IMG/VR virus record: IMGVR_UViG_3300027974_000200
Location: 1 to 20,508 of that record
Origin: a virus
Reading direction: 5' to 3' (one strand)
DNA: 20,508 nucleotides
Shown: positions 7,401 through 14,920 of the stretch, piece by piece
Layout of the letters: each line of letters opens with the position of its first letter
Numbering within the stretch: the stretch's first letter is position 1
Program-made: the position numbers and the translations under genes
The notes under the pieces: model-generated
What the model saw: only the letters and a program-made list of their open reading frames with translations
Told to the model about the DNA's origin: nothing
Database searches by the model: none

Positions 7401-8105
7401 TTATGAGAGCGACAGGTACATGGATGCCATTCCCCTGGCGGTTCCTCCGGTCGACGAGTAAGTGCAGGTTACGTTTTGTGGGGATGAGTTATAAATTTTG
7501 TATCGAAGAACGTGTGAGGTGAATTGAATGACCGACCCGGTTTGCGTGGGAGACATCGTAGAGGCTGATGCGTTACCTCCGCCCTCAATGCTGTAAAAAC
7601 CCAAGGCTATCAATGGCGCTGTGCCGCTAGACGAGGTGATTGTTTGAGCTGAAGGGGTAGCAATAGTTCCCGCGTTTCCGTTTGTTGTTACGCTGCCCGA
7701 AGTAACGGATGTTAAACTTTTGTTGTTTAGCCTAAATACTGAGCACGACCATACGTAATAAGGGCCAGCGGTTGTTGGCGTAAATGTTGATCCAAGATCT
7801 GCCGACGTCAGAATCTTGTAGCCAATGTAAATATTGCCCGCGTCGGCAGCTGCCGTTGCATATTCATTATATGACGCAAGCTGCGTTAGACCAGAGCCCG
7901 CAAAACTCAATGATGGAGGCGTTGCGACAGCGTCCGTTGCTGAGTTATAGTAAACAATAAGAAGGTCTCCAGCCTGTGCGCCACTGGCGGCAGATGGATA
8001 CGTTATTGTTTTTACGTTAACGCCTGTGCTGGCAATAAATGAGATGGAAGAAACATTGTCTGCCTGACGCGACATAACAGCGGATCGGAGAGCCCGTGAA
8101 AGCAT
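7401..8105 (-). CDS. Beta-rich virion protein, probable tail appendage
   Basis: A 234-residue protein. The start is ATG 8105, which overlaps the upstream stop as TAATG and has GGGAG seven bases upstream; an in-frame TTG at 8153 would only extend into the fibre gene. After a short basic N-terminus (MLSRALRSAVMSRQ) the body is almost entirely Ser/Thr/Gly/Ala with regularly spaced aromatic residues (ITYPSAASGAQAGDLLIVYY; GNIYIGYKIL; YYVWSCSVFRLNN). This is typical of a beta-sandwich or jelly-roll. It has no charged helix and no membrane segment. It lies between a fibre and the fibre assembly chaperone, so a tail appendage or receptor-binding role is likely but not proven. Confidence 0.75.
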   Translation of the reverse strand: MLSRALRSAVMSRQADNVSSISFIASTGVNVKTITYPSAASGAQAGDLLIVYYNSATDAVATPPSLSFAGSGLTQLASYNEYATAAADAGNIYIGYKILTSADLGSTFTPTTAGPYYVWSCSVFRLNNKSLTSVTSGSVTTNGNAGTIATPSAQTITSSSGTAPLIALGFYSIEGGGNASASTMSPTQTGSVIQFTSHVLRYKIYNSSPQNVTCTYSSTGGTARGMASMYLSLS

Positions 8106-9244
8106 TATGCAACTCCCACAAATGCGCCGTAGACCTGGGATCCGGTCTTCCAAAGCTCAATAATGCTGACTACTGTGGTCGACAATGTTGGCGCGGATCC
8201 AGCGCCAGCCGAACCAACCCATTTAACGCCGCCAGATCCAAAGCTGGTGTCAGTCCAGGTAATGGCGTTGGCTCCGGCTGTAACCATCAGCGTAACACTC
8301 TGGCCGGCAGCAAAGCTGCTTGCCGTTGGAGTTCGGCTTGCACCAAGAGTCCAGAGCTGAATAGATCCGTTGGCTGGGTTTACGTCAACAGATGCGCCAT
8401 CAGTGATGGTAAAGACGTTCTCTTTAATGTTTCCCGAGAAGGTCCATTGCCCGCTGGCAGCGACGCTGGTTGTTGCGCCAGAAACAGCAGAACCAATAGC
8501 TATTGCAGTTGTCGATCCACTTAGGCCAGCCGTACCAATGTTTATGGTTTTGGTGCTGCCAGATGCTGTTGCTCCAGCCTGAATGTTGGTGGTTTGGCTT
8601 GCAGTAGACAAGCCAATAGCAATTGTTCCAGTATGACCCGTATTGCCAATTGTCAATGTCTGCGCTACCGCGGATGCCTGAATTGTTAGCGATGCCGCTG
8701 AGCTAATAGATGAAAAGATTTGATTGCCGGAAAATGTTTGGTTGCTTTGATTTAGACTTGCTATTGAATACGTGGCGCCGGAAATGCGGTAAAACAAGCC
8801 GCTAGAGGTTCCCCAAACATCCCCCGTAACCGGGCTGGTCGGTGCAGAGCCGACACCAATATTAAAAGGCGCTGCCGTTGTTGTGGATGCCGGAAATATT
8901 AACTGCCCCGTCATCGTGCCGCCAGTAAGCGCCAGCCGCTCAGTCTTTAGGTCATTCAGCATCACCCTTGCAACACGGAGTTCCACGGTATCTCCGGTTG
9001 ACCACGCTCTAGCAGTCGTCCCGTCTTGGGCGCGAGTGACGGTGAATGTGTCCGTGCTTACGGCCGTAACCTTGACAATCTCGATGTTGCTCGAGGCGTC
9101 AGTCAGCGTGACGTAAAAGTAGTCTCCGCCAGAGATTGACGGGAATAGAGCGCCCTTTCCCGTCGCAACGGTCAGGCTTGTGGCGATGTTCGTAATCGAA
9201 GATGCTAGGGTAGCCGATGCGTTGTTTGAATAGAGGACTGGCAT
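8105..9244 (-). CDS. Tail fibre / appendage protein with common N-terminal virion-attachment module
   Basis: A 379-residue fibre-like protein. Its start ATG 9244 overlaps the preceding stop as TAATG, with GAAGG upstream. Residues 1-95 (SITNIATSLTVATGKGALFP; GGDYFYVTLTDASSNIEIVK; TVTRAQDGTTARAW) match a module common at the N-terminus of short phage tail fibres, probably the part bound to the particle. LTGGTMTGQLIFPAS at about 105-120 is a frequent fibre linker motif. The middle consists of short Ser/Thr/Gly/Ile repeats (TINIGTAG, IAIGSAVSG), suggesting a trimeric beta-structured shaft. The C-terminus (WTLGASRTPT ... IIELWKTGSQVYGAFVG) is a compact beta domain also found at fibre tips. A depolymerase is unlikely because no catalytic motif is visible. 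Confidence 0.82.
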   Translation of the reverse strand: MPVLYSNNASATLASSITNIATSLTVATGKGALFPSISGGDYFYVTLTDASSNIEIVKVTAVSTDTFTVTRAQDGTTARAWSTGDTVELRVARVMLNDLKTERLALTGGTMTGQLIFPASTTTAAPFNIGVGSAPTSPVTGDVWGTSSGLFYRISGATYSIASLNQSNQTFSGNQIFSSISSAASLTIQASAVAQTLTIGNTGHTGTIAIGLSTASQTTNIQAGATASGSTKTINIGTAGLSGSTTAIAIGSAVSGATTSVAASGQWTFSGNIKENVFTITDGASVDVNPANGSIQLWTLGASRTPTASSFAAGQSVTLMVTAGANAITWTDTSFGSGGVKWVGSAGAGSAPTLSTTVVSIIELWKTGSQVYGAFVGVA

Positions 9245-10548
9245 TACGCAACCTTCAGAACTTCAACATTGATATATTCGATCTCTGCACCTACGGCAAT
9301 GTCGTTGTAAGAAGCAGACACCTCGATGTCGTTGGCGGCGGCACTTGCCTGCACGTAGCTTGTTGACACGGACGACAAGAGGCCGGATTGAGTGTAGATC
9401 TTTCGCAGGCGCGAACTGGCAACAGCGGCTGAAGCCAACGCGCTCCCGCCAAATCTCTTGGTAATAAAAATCGTTGGGCTGGTTAGCGCGGTAGAAAGCG
9501 CCGAGCCACTAAAAACCAAAACCGCAGAAACCAAGCCTGAGGCCTGAGCGGTTGCATTAATGGAGCCGGCAATGCTTCGGATTATCGATGCGCTTGCGCT
9601 TGCCGAAGATGTTGCACTGATGGAGGCAGCAACACTTCTGAAGGAAATTATTGAAGCCTGAGCGATGCTTGCAACAGCGCTTGCGGACGCGGCAAGCCTT
9701 GCGGTAATGGCAAGCGCCCCCGACCGCGCCACTGATGCCTGAATAGAAGCGGCAATCGACGCCGTCTTCGACATGCTGCCAGAAGCAGACAAGGAAGCGG
9801 AAACGCTGGAAGCTATCCGTAACGCAACTGAGAATGAAGACGACTGAACTGCCGTTGCGGCAACGGATGCCGCTAGTATCTTGCTTGCGGAAAGGCTACC
9901 GGAAGCCGTAACGGCCAACACAGCAAATGCCGAGATGCCCGCCCCACCCGAAAGAGTTGCGGATGTTGTGGCGACCGCGGCTATAGAAGATGCGATACCC
10001 TTTTCTGCTGAAAGGTTCGCGGAAGCCGTGATTGCAAATGCAGCAGAAACCGATAGAGGTTTCTCTGCCGAAAGACTAGATGAGGCAACAAAAGCTGTCG
10101 AGACAGATGTCGACAGATTCTTTTCTGGCGAAAGACTCGCGTCCGCTGTGACCGCTGTAGAAATGGAGGACGAAACCCCCTTGACCACAGACAGACTGAC
10201 TGACGATGTGACAGACAGGGAGACGGAAGATGCAAGCGCCTTCCCTAAGGAGATGTCTGCTGATGCTGTTGCAGCCGCAGATATGCCGGACGAGACTCCT
10301 TTTTGTACTGAGAGCCCGCCGGACGCCGCAAACGCTAAGCTCGCTGATCCGGACAGCTCTATTGGCTGGATAAGTGAAGCAGACGATGATGCAGCGCACG
10401 CAATCGACGCGTCAAAGCTTACCGACTTATCAAGGGACGCGCTGACTTGCGCCGTTGTTGAGACGGAACAAGCCAAGCTCTGTGACGCAACCGCTCCAGA
10501 GCTTGCATTTAGTGCCGCGCTATTAAGCGCAGAACTATTGAGCAGCAT
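9244..10548 (-). CDS. Ala/Ser-rich protein of 18 tandem 20-residue repeats
   Basis: A 434-residue protein of unknown function, starting at ATG 10548 (MLLNSSALNSAALNAS). The N-terminus has three short L-N-(S/A) motifs. Residues 19-378 then divide into 18 consecutive units of exactly 20 residues with no insertion or deletion. The consensus is roughly L-S-x-x-K-x-(I/V/L)-A-S-S-(I/V)-S-A-x-x-(T/V)-A-S-A-x, for example LSAEKGIASSIAAVATTSAT. The last 56 residues form a different cap (ANDIEVSASYNDIAVGAEIE). There is no signal peptide or Cys pattern. Alternating hydrophobic and small residues suggest two short beta strands per unit and a solenoid or triple beta-helix shaft. It lies among fibre genes with TAATG coupling to the next, so a virion appendage is likely. 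Confidence 0.82.
   Translation of the reverse strand: MLLNSSALNSAALNASSGAVASQSLACSVSTTAQVSASLDKSVSFDASIACAASSSASLIQPIELSGSASLAFAASGGLSVQKGVSSGISAAATASADISLGKALASSVSLSVTSSVSLSVVKGVSSSISTAVTADASLSPEKNLSTSVSTAFVASSSLSAEKPLSVSAAFAITASANLSAEKGIASSIAAVATTSATLSGGAGISAFAVLAVTASGSLSASKILAASVAATAVQSSSFSVALRIASSVSASLSASGSMSKTASIAASIQASVARSGALAITARLAASASAVASIAQASIISFRSVAASISATSSASASASIIRSIAGSINATAQASGLVSAVLVFSGSALSTALTSPTIFITKRFGGSALASAAVASSRLRKIYTQSGLLSSVSTSYVQASAAANDIEVSASYNDIAVGAEIEYINVEVLKVA
9415..10494 (-). repeat. Eighteen in-frame 60-bp units encoding 20-residue repeats
   Basis: Protein-level repeats in the Ala/Ser-rich gene: 18 units of exactly 60 bases. Unit boundaries at residues 19, 39, 59, 79 and so on to 359 keep a hydrophobic residue first and Ser near position 2. 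The DNA of neighbouring units has diverged clearly, so the repeats are old and kept by selection on the protein rather than by recent slippage. The first and last units are the most degenerate. Confidence 0.8.
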
Positions 10549-10561
10549 CCCTTACCCGCTT

Positions 10562-10996
10562 TTACGCAAAGGTGACAGACAGAGAGCCAGCCGGGAACGT
10601 AACGGTATCGGACTGGTTGACCGTTTTGCTGATGGTCAGCGCACCCCAGAACAACAGGTTGCCGGCAGAGGCCGCATCAAAGATGCCAAAGTGCGTAACC
10701 GTTCCCCAGGTGGCGGACGGAGTCGCAAACGTAATGGCGTTGTTGTTTGAAGTCGAGCCACCTGTGCCGCTCGATGCGGTCGTCGAGCCGGAAGACTGAG
10801 TGCCAGCCCAGTTGGCCAAAGACGAAGAGACAGATGTGCGAGCATAGCTGCCGCCACTGACTTCCGTGCCGCCGCCGGAGTCAGACGGGGCAGCAGTGAA
10901 CAGACCGACGTACAGGGTGGTAGTCGTGGGAGCGGCTTGACCTCGGAAGAGCTGGTCAACCAGCTTGTTCTCAAGGTAATCGGACATTGCGGACAT
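10562..10996 (-). CDS. Small tail-fibre-family virion protein
   Basis: A 144-residue protein starting at ATG 10996 with AAGAGGT eight bases upstream; a second ATG three codons in has no site of its own. Residues 5-15 form a helix (SDYLENKLVDQLF), then TTLYVGLFTAAPSDSGGGTE and SGGSYART. This is the conserved core of a widespread family of small phage proteins often labelled tail fibre protein. A Gly/Ser/Thr-rich segment and a closing beta region (THFGIFDAASAGNLLFWGAL) follow. Such proteins are usually structural, but their exact place in the particle is not fixed. It lies between the BppU-N-like gene and the repeat protein gene. Confidence 0.8.
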   Translation of the reverse strand: MSAMSDYLENKLVDQLFRGQAAPTTTTLYVGLFTAAPSDSGGGTEVSGGSYARTSVSSSLANWAGTQSSGSTTASSGTGGSTSNNNAITFATPSATWGTVTHFGIFDAASAGNLLFWGALTISKTVNQSDTVTFPAGSLSVTFA

Positions 10997-11008
10997 GGTA
11001 AATACCTC

Positions 11009-11344
11009 TTAGTTAAATTGAGAGCGGATGCTGAACTTAAGGACTTCGAAGACCGTTTGCTTCTGGCCTTCGAAGTCGATTTCAACCTCACCCTCATAAG
11101 CGCCTGGATCTACATCTAGAACGCCATTAGGGAAGTTGAACCGGACCACCCCTGCCGTGCCACCGCTAACCTTCTCGCACAAGATCGTCGAAAGAACGGT
11201 GTCACTTCCGGTGGCCCGGAAGTAGACTCGCACAATGACGTCTGGGTCACTTAGGTCGATGGAAGACCCCGTATTGGGATCGGTTAGGGTGAGACGGATA
11301 TAAGGTAGGTTGTCGCCCTGAACGAGCTTGATCTTTTCTGACAT
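11009..11344 (-). CDS. BppU N-terminal-domain-like tail protein
   Basis: A 111-residue protein made of one beta-sandwich-like domain. The start (KIKLVQGDNLPYIRLTLTDP), the middle (VIVRVYFRATGSDTVLSTI) and the end (GAYEGEVEIDFEGQKQTVFE then VLKFSIR) follow the pattern of the N-terminal domain of baseplate upper proteins (BppU_N-type). In lactococcal phages that domain attaches receptor-binding proteins to the tail. Here it stands alone. The start ATG 11344 overlaps the preceding stop as TGATG and has a strong GGAGG site. It may be an adaptor between the tail and the fibres encoded just downstream. Confidence 0.78.
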   Translation of the reverse strand: MSEKIKLVQGDNLPYIRLTLTDPNTGSSIDLSDPDVIVRVYFRATGSDTVLSTILCEKVSGGTAGVVRFNFPNGVLDVDPGAYEGEVEIDFEGQKQTVFEVLKFSIRSQFN

Positions 11345-11994
11345 CAGATCCTCCGCATCTGGACGGCAAGGCTGCCGCGAACATTGCCGTGAAGAGCGCG
11401 ACTGCGGGCGACGTTTACGCCTACGTCAAACAATCCCTTCTCCACTGCGGCCATCTGCGCGTTGCTGTATGGCTTGCCGGCCGACATCATCAGTCGGTAC
11501 AGGGCGCCGTGAGCAATGGTCTCCGCGTAGTCCTCAAAAACCACATCGTCAATCTCGCTGCTCGCCCTGGTTGGTTTAATGGCTACGCGCAGAGTCAGCC
11601 CGTTCGCATATTTCTTATCCGGTAATGGCCACACGCTGATTGAGCGAGGCTCTTTCTGGAGGTAGTACTGAGGAGTGCTGGCCTGCGATTCGTACGAACT
11701 GAACAGCCTGTTGTAAGTAGACGCATCCCGCACGAAGTCTGGGGCAACAGCATTCAGCTTGTTGTTCTCAAGCCATGCCTGTTGCACTTTTACTACGACG
11801 TAGCCCTTCGGGGGATCAAGGTCGTAGTCAACCAGATTCTGGATGATCGTAATGGGATCGTGATCCACGACAAGAGCAAGGCTCTTTTCGCAGAACTCAA
11901 TGCATGAATTTCTTATTGCCTGAGTGACGATCAGCTCATTGGCCCCAGGCACCTCAGGGAGAATGTATGGGAAGAAGTCTTCGTAAGCGGCCAT
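11344..11994 (-). CDS. Head-tail adaptor / tail-tube-A-like protein
   Basis: A 216-residue protein with ATG 11994 overlapping the previous stop as TAATG, GGAGGT nine bases upstream. The N-terminus (AYEDFFPYILPEVPGANELI, then TQAIRNSCIEFCEKS) is the helical start typical of phage adaptor or tail tubular A-type proteins (T7 gp11 kind), which join the portal to the tail. A beta-rich core follows (ISVWPLPDKKYANGLTLRVA). A helical C-terminus (ETIAHGALYRLMMSAGKPYS) ends in a basic tail. The next gene upstream is of the same general type, so one may contact the portal and the other the nozzle. The specific division of labour is inferred. Confidence 0.75.
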   Translation of the reverse strand: MAAYEDFFPYILPEVPGANELIVTQAIRNSCIEFCEKSLALVVDHDPITIIQNLVDYDLDPPKGYVVVKVQQAWLENNKLNAVAPDFVRDASTYNRLFSSYESQASTPQYYLQKEPRSISVWPLPDKKYANGLTLRVAIKPTRASSEIDDVVFEDYAETIAHGALYRLMMSAGKPYSNAQMAAVEKGLFDVGVNVARSRALHGNVRGSLAVQMRRI

Positions 11995-12689
11995 TAAGCA
12001 ACACCTCCAAGCTGAGCCGCAGCGCCGTTGGGATCTCCACCTTTGTTCGATACCTTAGGCCCAAAGGCAATGTCCTTCTGGAGCTTGATGCCAAGGACGG
12101 ATGCGAACAGCGACAGGTAAGAGCTTGCGAGCTGCGCGTTAGCTGCGAAGTCCGTCTCCTTTGAGTAGCAGCGGAACAGCAGGTAGTTGATCAGCGCCTC
12201 AAAGTACGAGTCCTGAACGGTCAGGTCGTCGGTCGTGGCGGAGACGGCGGACGGGTACTTTGAGTAGACGGTCTCAACTTTGACGCCGCTGCTGACGGGC
12301 GGATACACGAAGAACTGCCCTGGGATGCGTTCGTCGTAGGTGAAGTGCTTGACCGCCGACTGATTGGTGGCGGTGTGCCAGTTCGGATCAAACCGATCCA
12401 GCGTGTCTCGGGCCGTGATGGTGATGGCTCGACCGGGAGTTGTTCCGTCAGACGCCATATTTCGCACCACATCAAGCAAACGAAATCCGCCAGTGGGGAT
12501 GCTCTGCTTGCTTCCGGCAGACAGGGTTTGAACTGTGGATGCGGAGCAGGAGTCGGGGCGATAGACAGCAACGAGGCGCTGGGCGTCGTTGATGTAGTCA
12601 ATCATCTCCGCGTTCGACCAGCGGTAGCTTGTCGCATCGGAATCGAGCAGGATGTTCCGTGCGCGAGAGATAACGTCGGAAACCTTCAT
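11994..12689 (-). CDS. Adaptor / tail tubular protein, DUF6682-like
   Basis: A 231-residue protein starting at ATG 12689, overlapping the preceding stop as ATGA. The N-terminal helices (VSDVISRARNILLDSDATSY, then RWSNAEMIDYINDAQRLVAV) match what I recall of DUF6682, a family of phage head-tail joining or tail tube proteins. A beta-rich middle (GGFRLLDVVRNM; AITITARDTLDRFDPNW; PGQFFVYPPVSSGVKVETVY) and late helices (YFEALINYLLFRCYSKETDF) complete the fold expected of this type. The C-terminal 30 residues are Gly/Ala-rich and probably flexible. There is no clear ribosome site, consistent with translation coupled to the 74-residue gene. Confidence 0.77.
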   Translation of the reverse strand: MKVSDVISRARNILLDSDATSYRWSNAEMIDYINDAQRLVAVYRPDSCSASTVQTLSAGSKQSIPTGGFRLLDVVRNMASDGTTPGRAITITARDTLDRFDPNWHTATNQSAVKHFTYDERIPGQFFVYPPVSSGVKVETVYSKYPSAVSATTDDLTVQDSYFEALINYLLFRCYSKETDFAANAQLASSYLSLFASVLGIKLQKDIAFGPKVSNKGGDPNGAAAQLGGVA

Positions 12690-12910
12690 GCAACACCCGG
12701 TTTAGGTTTCGCCTTCCGTCCGCCATGCTTGGCGCGGAACGCCTCGATGGCTTTGCTCACTTCCGGCTCCGGTTGAGCGACTGCCGCTTCTACGACTGGA
12801 TTTTCTCTGGTGTTCTCTTGCTCGAAGGGCACCATGTCGGCTCGCTCTGCGAGCAGAGGAGTCCATACGTAGATGTAGCCGGAGGGGATTTGCTTGAGAA
12901 GTTTAGTCAT
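12686..12910 (-). CDS. Small hypothetical protein after the capsid terminator
   Basis: A 74-residue protein of unknown function. Its N-terminus, LLKQIPSGYIYVWTPLLAER, resembles short tail or head proteins in which a predicted beta hairpin precedes an acidic linker (PFEQENTRENPVVEAAVAQP). The C-terminus is very basic (FRAKHGGRKAKPKPG). The start is ATG 12910, immediately after the hairpin and T-run that follow the capsid gene. No normal ribosome site precedes it; the only purine-rich sequence is inside the terminator stem. The stop overlaps the adaptor gene as ATGA, which supports a real coding frame. A later ATG at 12835 is possible but lacks a better site. Confidence 0.68.
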   Translation of the reverse strand: MTKLLKQIPSGYIYVWTPLLAERADMVPFEQENTRENPVVEAAVAQPEPEVSKAIEAFRAKHGGRKAKPKPGVA

Positions 12911-12913
12911 AAA

Positions 12914-12949
12914 TGAAAAAAGGGGGAGGAGGCTTCCCCCCTCCCCCTA
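12914..12949 (-). terminator. Rho-independent terminator after the major capsid gene
   Basis: On the minus strand, a nine-base-pair perfect stem (AGGGGGAGG at 12921-12929 with CCTCCCCCT at 12940-12948) is followed directly by six T residues. It begins 17 bases after the capsid stop and ends just before the next start. It would reduce transcription of the downstream tail genes relative to capsid, the same placement as the T7 terminator after gene 10. Confidence 0.85.
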
Positions 12950-12964
12950 TTTAGAACGGAAGAA

Positions 12965-13948
12965 TTACTTCCGGACGTAGGCGGCAACCAGAGCCTCGGG
13001 CTTGGTCACCTTGAAGCCGTACACGTTCAAGCCGCGCACGATGTTGCCGAAGGTGGACTGAGCGCGGATGGTTTCCACGTTGGTCATCTGCGAAGCGAAC
13101 GAAATGGCATCGCGGGTACCAGCCATGATGTTCCAGGCCTTGTAGTCTGCGTTGGCGCCAGTGCCGCCGGCAGCAGAATCAGCACCCAGATCGGTTGCGC
13201 TGGACAGGTTGTTCGACACGTAGACCATGAAGCGGTCGATCATGCCGATCTTGCCGTTACGCAGGGGGGTGACGGAGTCGCCGGTCAGGTAAGCCTGCTT
13301 CAGGTCAGAGCGCTTGATCAGCGAAGCCATCCAAGCAGGGATCACGACCCAACGGCCATCTTCCGGCACGTTCTGCTCGTCCAGCACTTGACCCATGTCC
13401 AGCAGGAGGTCCAGCACGGTAGAGCTGGTGGCCTGACGGGGAGCGCCAGTAGCGCCCAGGTTGATGTCGCCGGAGATGGCGCCAGCGGTAGCGCCCTTGT
13501 TAGCGGTGGCAGCGTCAGCATACACAGAGCCGAGAACATCGGCGTCGATGGCAATCTTCATCTGCTGCGAAGCGTCGTTCGTGAACATGTCCATCAGCTT
13601 AATGTCGGCCTGGGTGGCATCGACATCGTCCAGGACGACGGCGAAGTACTTGCCCTTGTCGATGTTCAGCTCTAGGGGAGTGGAGGTCGGAACCTGACTG
13701 GTCAGGTTCTGGCCCTTGGAGTAGCTGCTGACGGTGATGGTCGGGATGGTGCGGATGGTGATCTTGTCGCCTTGGCCCTTGATCTCGCCTTCCCAGTCGT
13801 TGTTCGTGATCTCACCGAGGACGGTGGACTTGTAGAACTTGACCTGGAGTTTGCCAGACCAGATCTCCGGGATGAAGCCCGAAGCGCCAGCGTAAGAGTC
13901 GGTGCCGGAACCGGCGCCGTAGTAATTGCCCGAAACTGCGAGAGACAT
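12965..13948 (-). CDS. Major capsid protein
   Basis: A 327-residue protein judged to be the major head protein from size, context and motifs. It follows the scaffold gene and has the best ribosome site of the region (GAGGT before ATG 13948). A strong terminator lies behind it. The N-terminus is Gly/Ser/Tyr-rich (SGNYYGAGSGTDSYAGASG). The body shows FIPEIWSGKLQVKFYKSTVL, ITIRTIPTITV, KYFAVVLDDVDATQADIKLM and VPEDGRWVVIPAWMASLIKR, then RNGKIGMIDRFMVYVSNNL. These match a common family of podovirus capsid proteins with the HK97-type fold. The scaffold is a separate gene, and no protease or cleavage site is recognisable. I am unsure of the exact subfamily (P22-like or other). Confidence 0.85.
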   Translation of the reverse strand: MSLAVSGNYYGAGSGTDSYAGASGFIPEIWSGKLQVKFYKSTVLGEITNNDWEGEIKGQGDKITIRTIPTITVSSYSKGQNLTSQVPTSTPLELNIDKGKYFAVVLDDVDATQADIKLMDMFTNDASQQMKIAIDADVLGSVYADAATANKGATAGAISGDINLGATGAPRQATSSTVLDLLLDMGQVLDEQNVPEDGRWVVIPAWMASLIKRSDLKQAYLTGDSVTPLRNGKIGMIDRFMVYVSNNLSSATDLGADSAAGGTGANADYKAWNIMAGTRDAISFASQMTNVETIRAQSTFGNIVRGLNVYGFKVTKPEALVAAYVRK

Positions 13949-13975
13949 TTTTATTACCTCAAATAAGGTAGCCTG

Positions 13976-14920
13976 CTATCGGATTCTTCGTTCTCGAATC
14001 GCAAGCTGGATTTCATTCTCAATTGCAGCCTCCTGTTCATCGCTGTACTCGCCTCCCCGAGCCCGAGCGTAGAAGTCAGCGACTTCGCCACGGGTCCAGA
14101 TCTTCCTGCCCTTGGGCGCCTCGGGAGTCCGAGTCGTCATAGGGGCAACTTGCGATTCCAACGACTGCGAAGAAGCCGCAGCGGTGTCTTGTTGAACCTT
14201 CTTGAACGCATTGAAGAATCTGGCAACGCGATCTGCATCGCGCTTCTCTTCTGCCTGCGACAGAATGTCTTGGCGTTGATAGCCGGTGAACTCATCGACT
14301 TCACCCAGCCATGCATGGAAGTCCGGATCGTCGTTGACAGCCATCCAGTCCGGGACCATCTGCACCAGCTTCTCGAAGAAGCCGACTTCTTTGGTCTGAA
14401 CCGTCTGAGCCTCAAACGACTCAATCCGCTTTTTGAGCTTGGTGATCTCATCGTCTTTACCCGATACCTCTTCACGCGCAGCGCGACGGATCAGGTCAAC
14501 GAGAGGCTCGCCAAACTCATTCACTTCCTCGGGCTTGACCAGCGATTCTTTAGGTTTCGCCAGCGAAGACCGCAACGCCTCCACTTCCTCGGTCAGACTT
14601 TCCAACTTGCCTTCACGCTCTTTGAGCGCCGCATGCAATCGCGGAACCTCGGCGTTGTATTTGCCGTGCAGCGTCTTGTACCTAGCTTCCCACTTGTCGT
14701 CTCCCTGCGGGCTGGCCGGCTCGCTCGGGGTGTTGGTGGGCGCGGGGGTTGCCTGCGCTACTGGTTCGCTCGGAGCCGGCGGTGTGGCCGGGGCCGGTTC
14801 ACTCGAAGCCGGTGGCGCCGGATCCGGTGAAGATTGCTGGGCTTGTCGAGCCTGAGCAATTCGTTGAAGAGCTTCTTCTGCCTTTCTTTCCGCCTCTACG
14901 ACGGCGCGGGGGAGGTTCAA
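13976..14920 (-). CDS. Scaffolding protein
   Basis: A 314-residue protein directly before the capsid gene with scaffold composition: an acidic N-terminal helix (AERKAEEALQRIAQARQ), a Pro/Ala/Ser-rich linker (about 30-72), a conserved KWEARYKTLHGKYNAEVPRL at 77-96, a Glu/Lys coiled coil (about 97-120 and 155-172), then a helical core (GFFEKLVQMVPDW) and a basic C-terminal helix (QLAIRERRIR) that would bind the coat. The stop is 28 bases before the capsid ATG. The start is a TTG at 14920, chosen because a stop codon (TAA) lies immediately upstream in frame and AGGAG sits six bases before it. A longer product by frameshift cannot be excluded. Confidence 0.8.
   Translation of the reverse strand: MNLPRAVVEAERKAEEALQRIAQARQAQQSSPDPAPPASSEPAPATPPAPSEPVAQATPAPTNTPSEPASPQGDDKWEARYKTLHGKYNAEVPRLHAALKEREGKLESLTEEVEALRSSLAKPKESLVKPEEVNEFGEPLVDLIRRAAREEVSGKDDEITKLKKRIESFEAQTVQTKEVGFFEKLVQMVPDWMAVNDDPDFHAWLGEVDEFTGYQRQDILSQAEEKRDADRVARFFNAFKKVQQDTAAASSQSLESQVAPMTTRTPEAPKGRKIWTRGEVADFYARARGGEYSDEQEAAIENEIQLAIRERRIR

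Noticed and set aside
8106-8153. N-terminal extension of the 234-residue virion protein from a TTG
   Set aside because: It overlaps the fibre gene by 49 bases and has no ribosome site, while ATG 8105 has GGGAG and a TAATG overlap.
9881-10750. Long plus-strand open frame (289 codons)
   Set aside because: It is antisense to the Ala/Ser repeat gene and the small fibre-family gene. The repeat bias keeps the opposite strand open; composition is Ala/Asp/Glu-rich mirror sequence, with no ribosome site and no family resemblance.
7401-10996. Diversity-generating retroelement or variable repeat among the fibre genes
   Set aside because: No reverse transcriptase, accessory gene or template/variable repeat pair is visible in the window; a more distant one outside cannot be judged.
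14150-14855. Two plus-strand open frames across the scaffold gene
   Set aside because: They are shadows of a GC-biased, charge-rich minus-strand gene; the minus strand has recognisable scaffold motifs and gene order.
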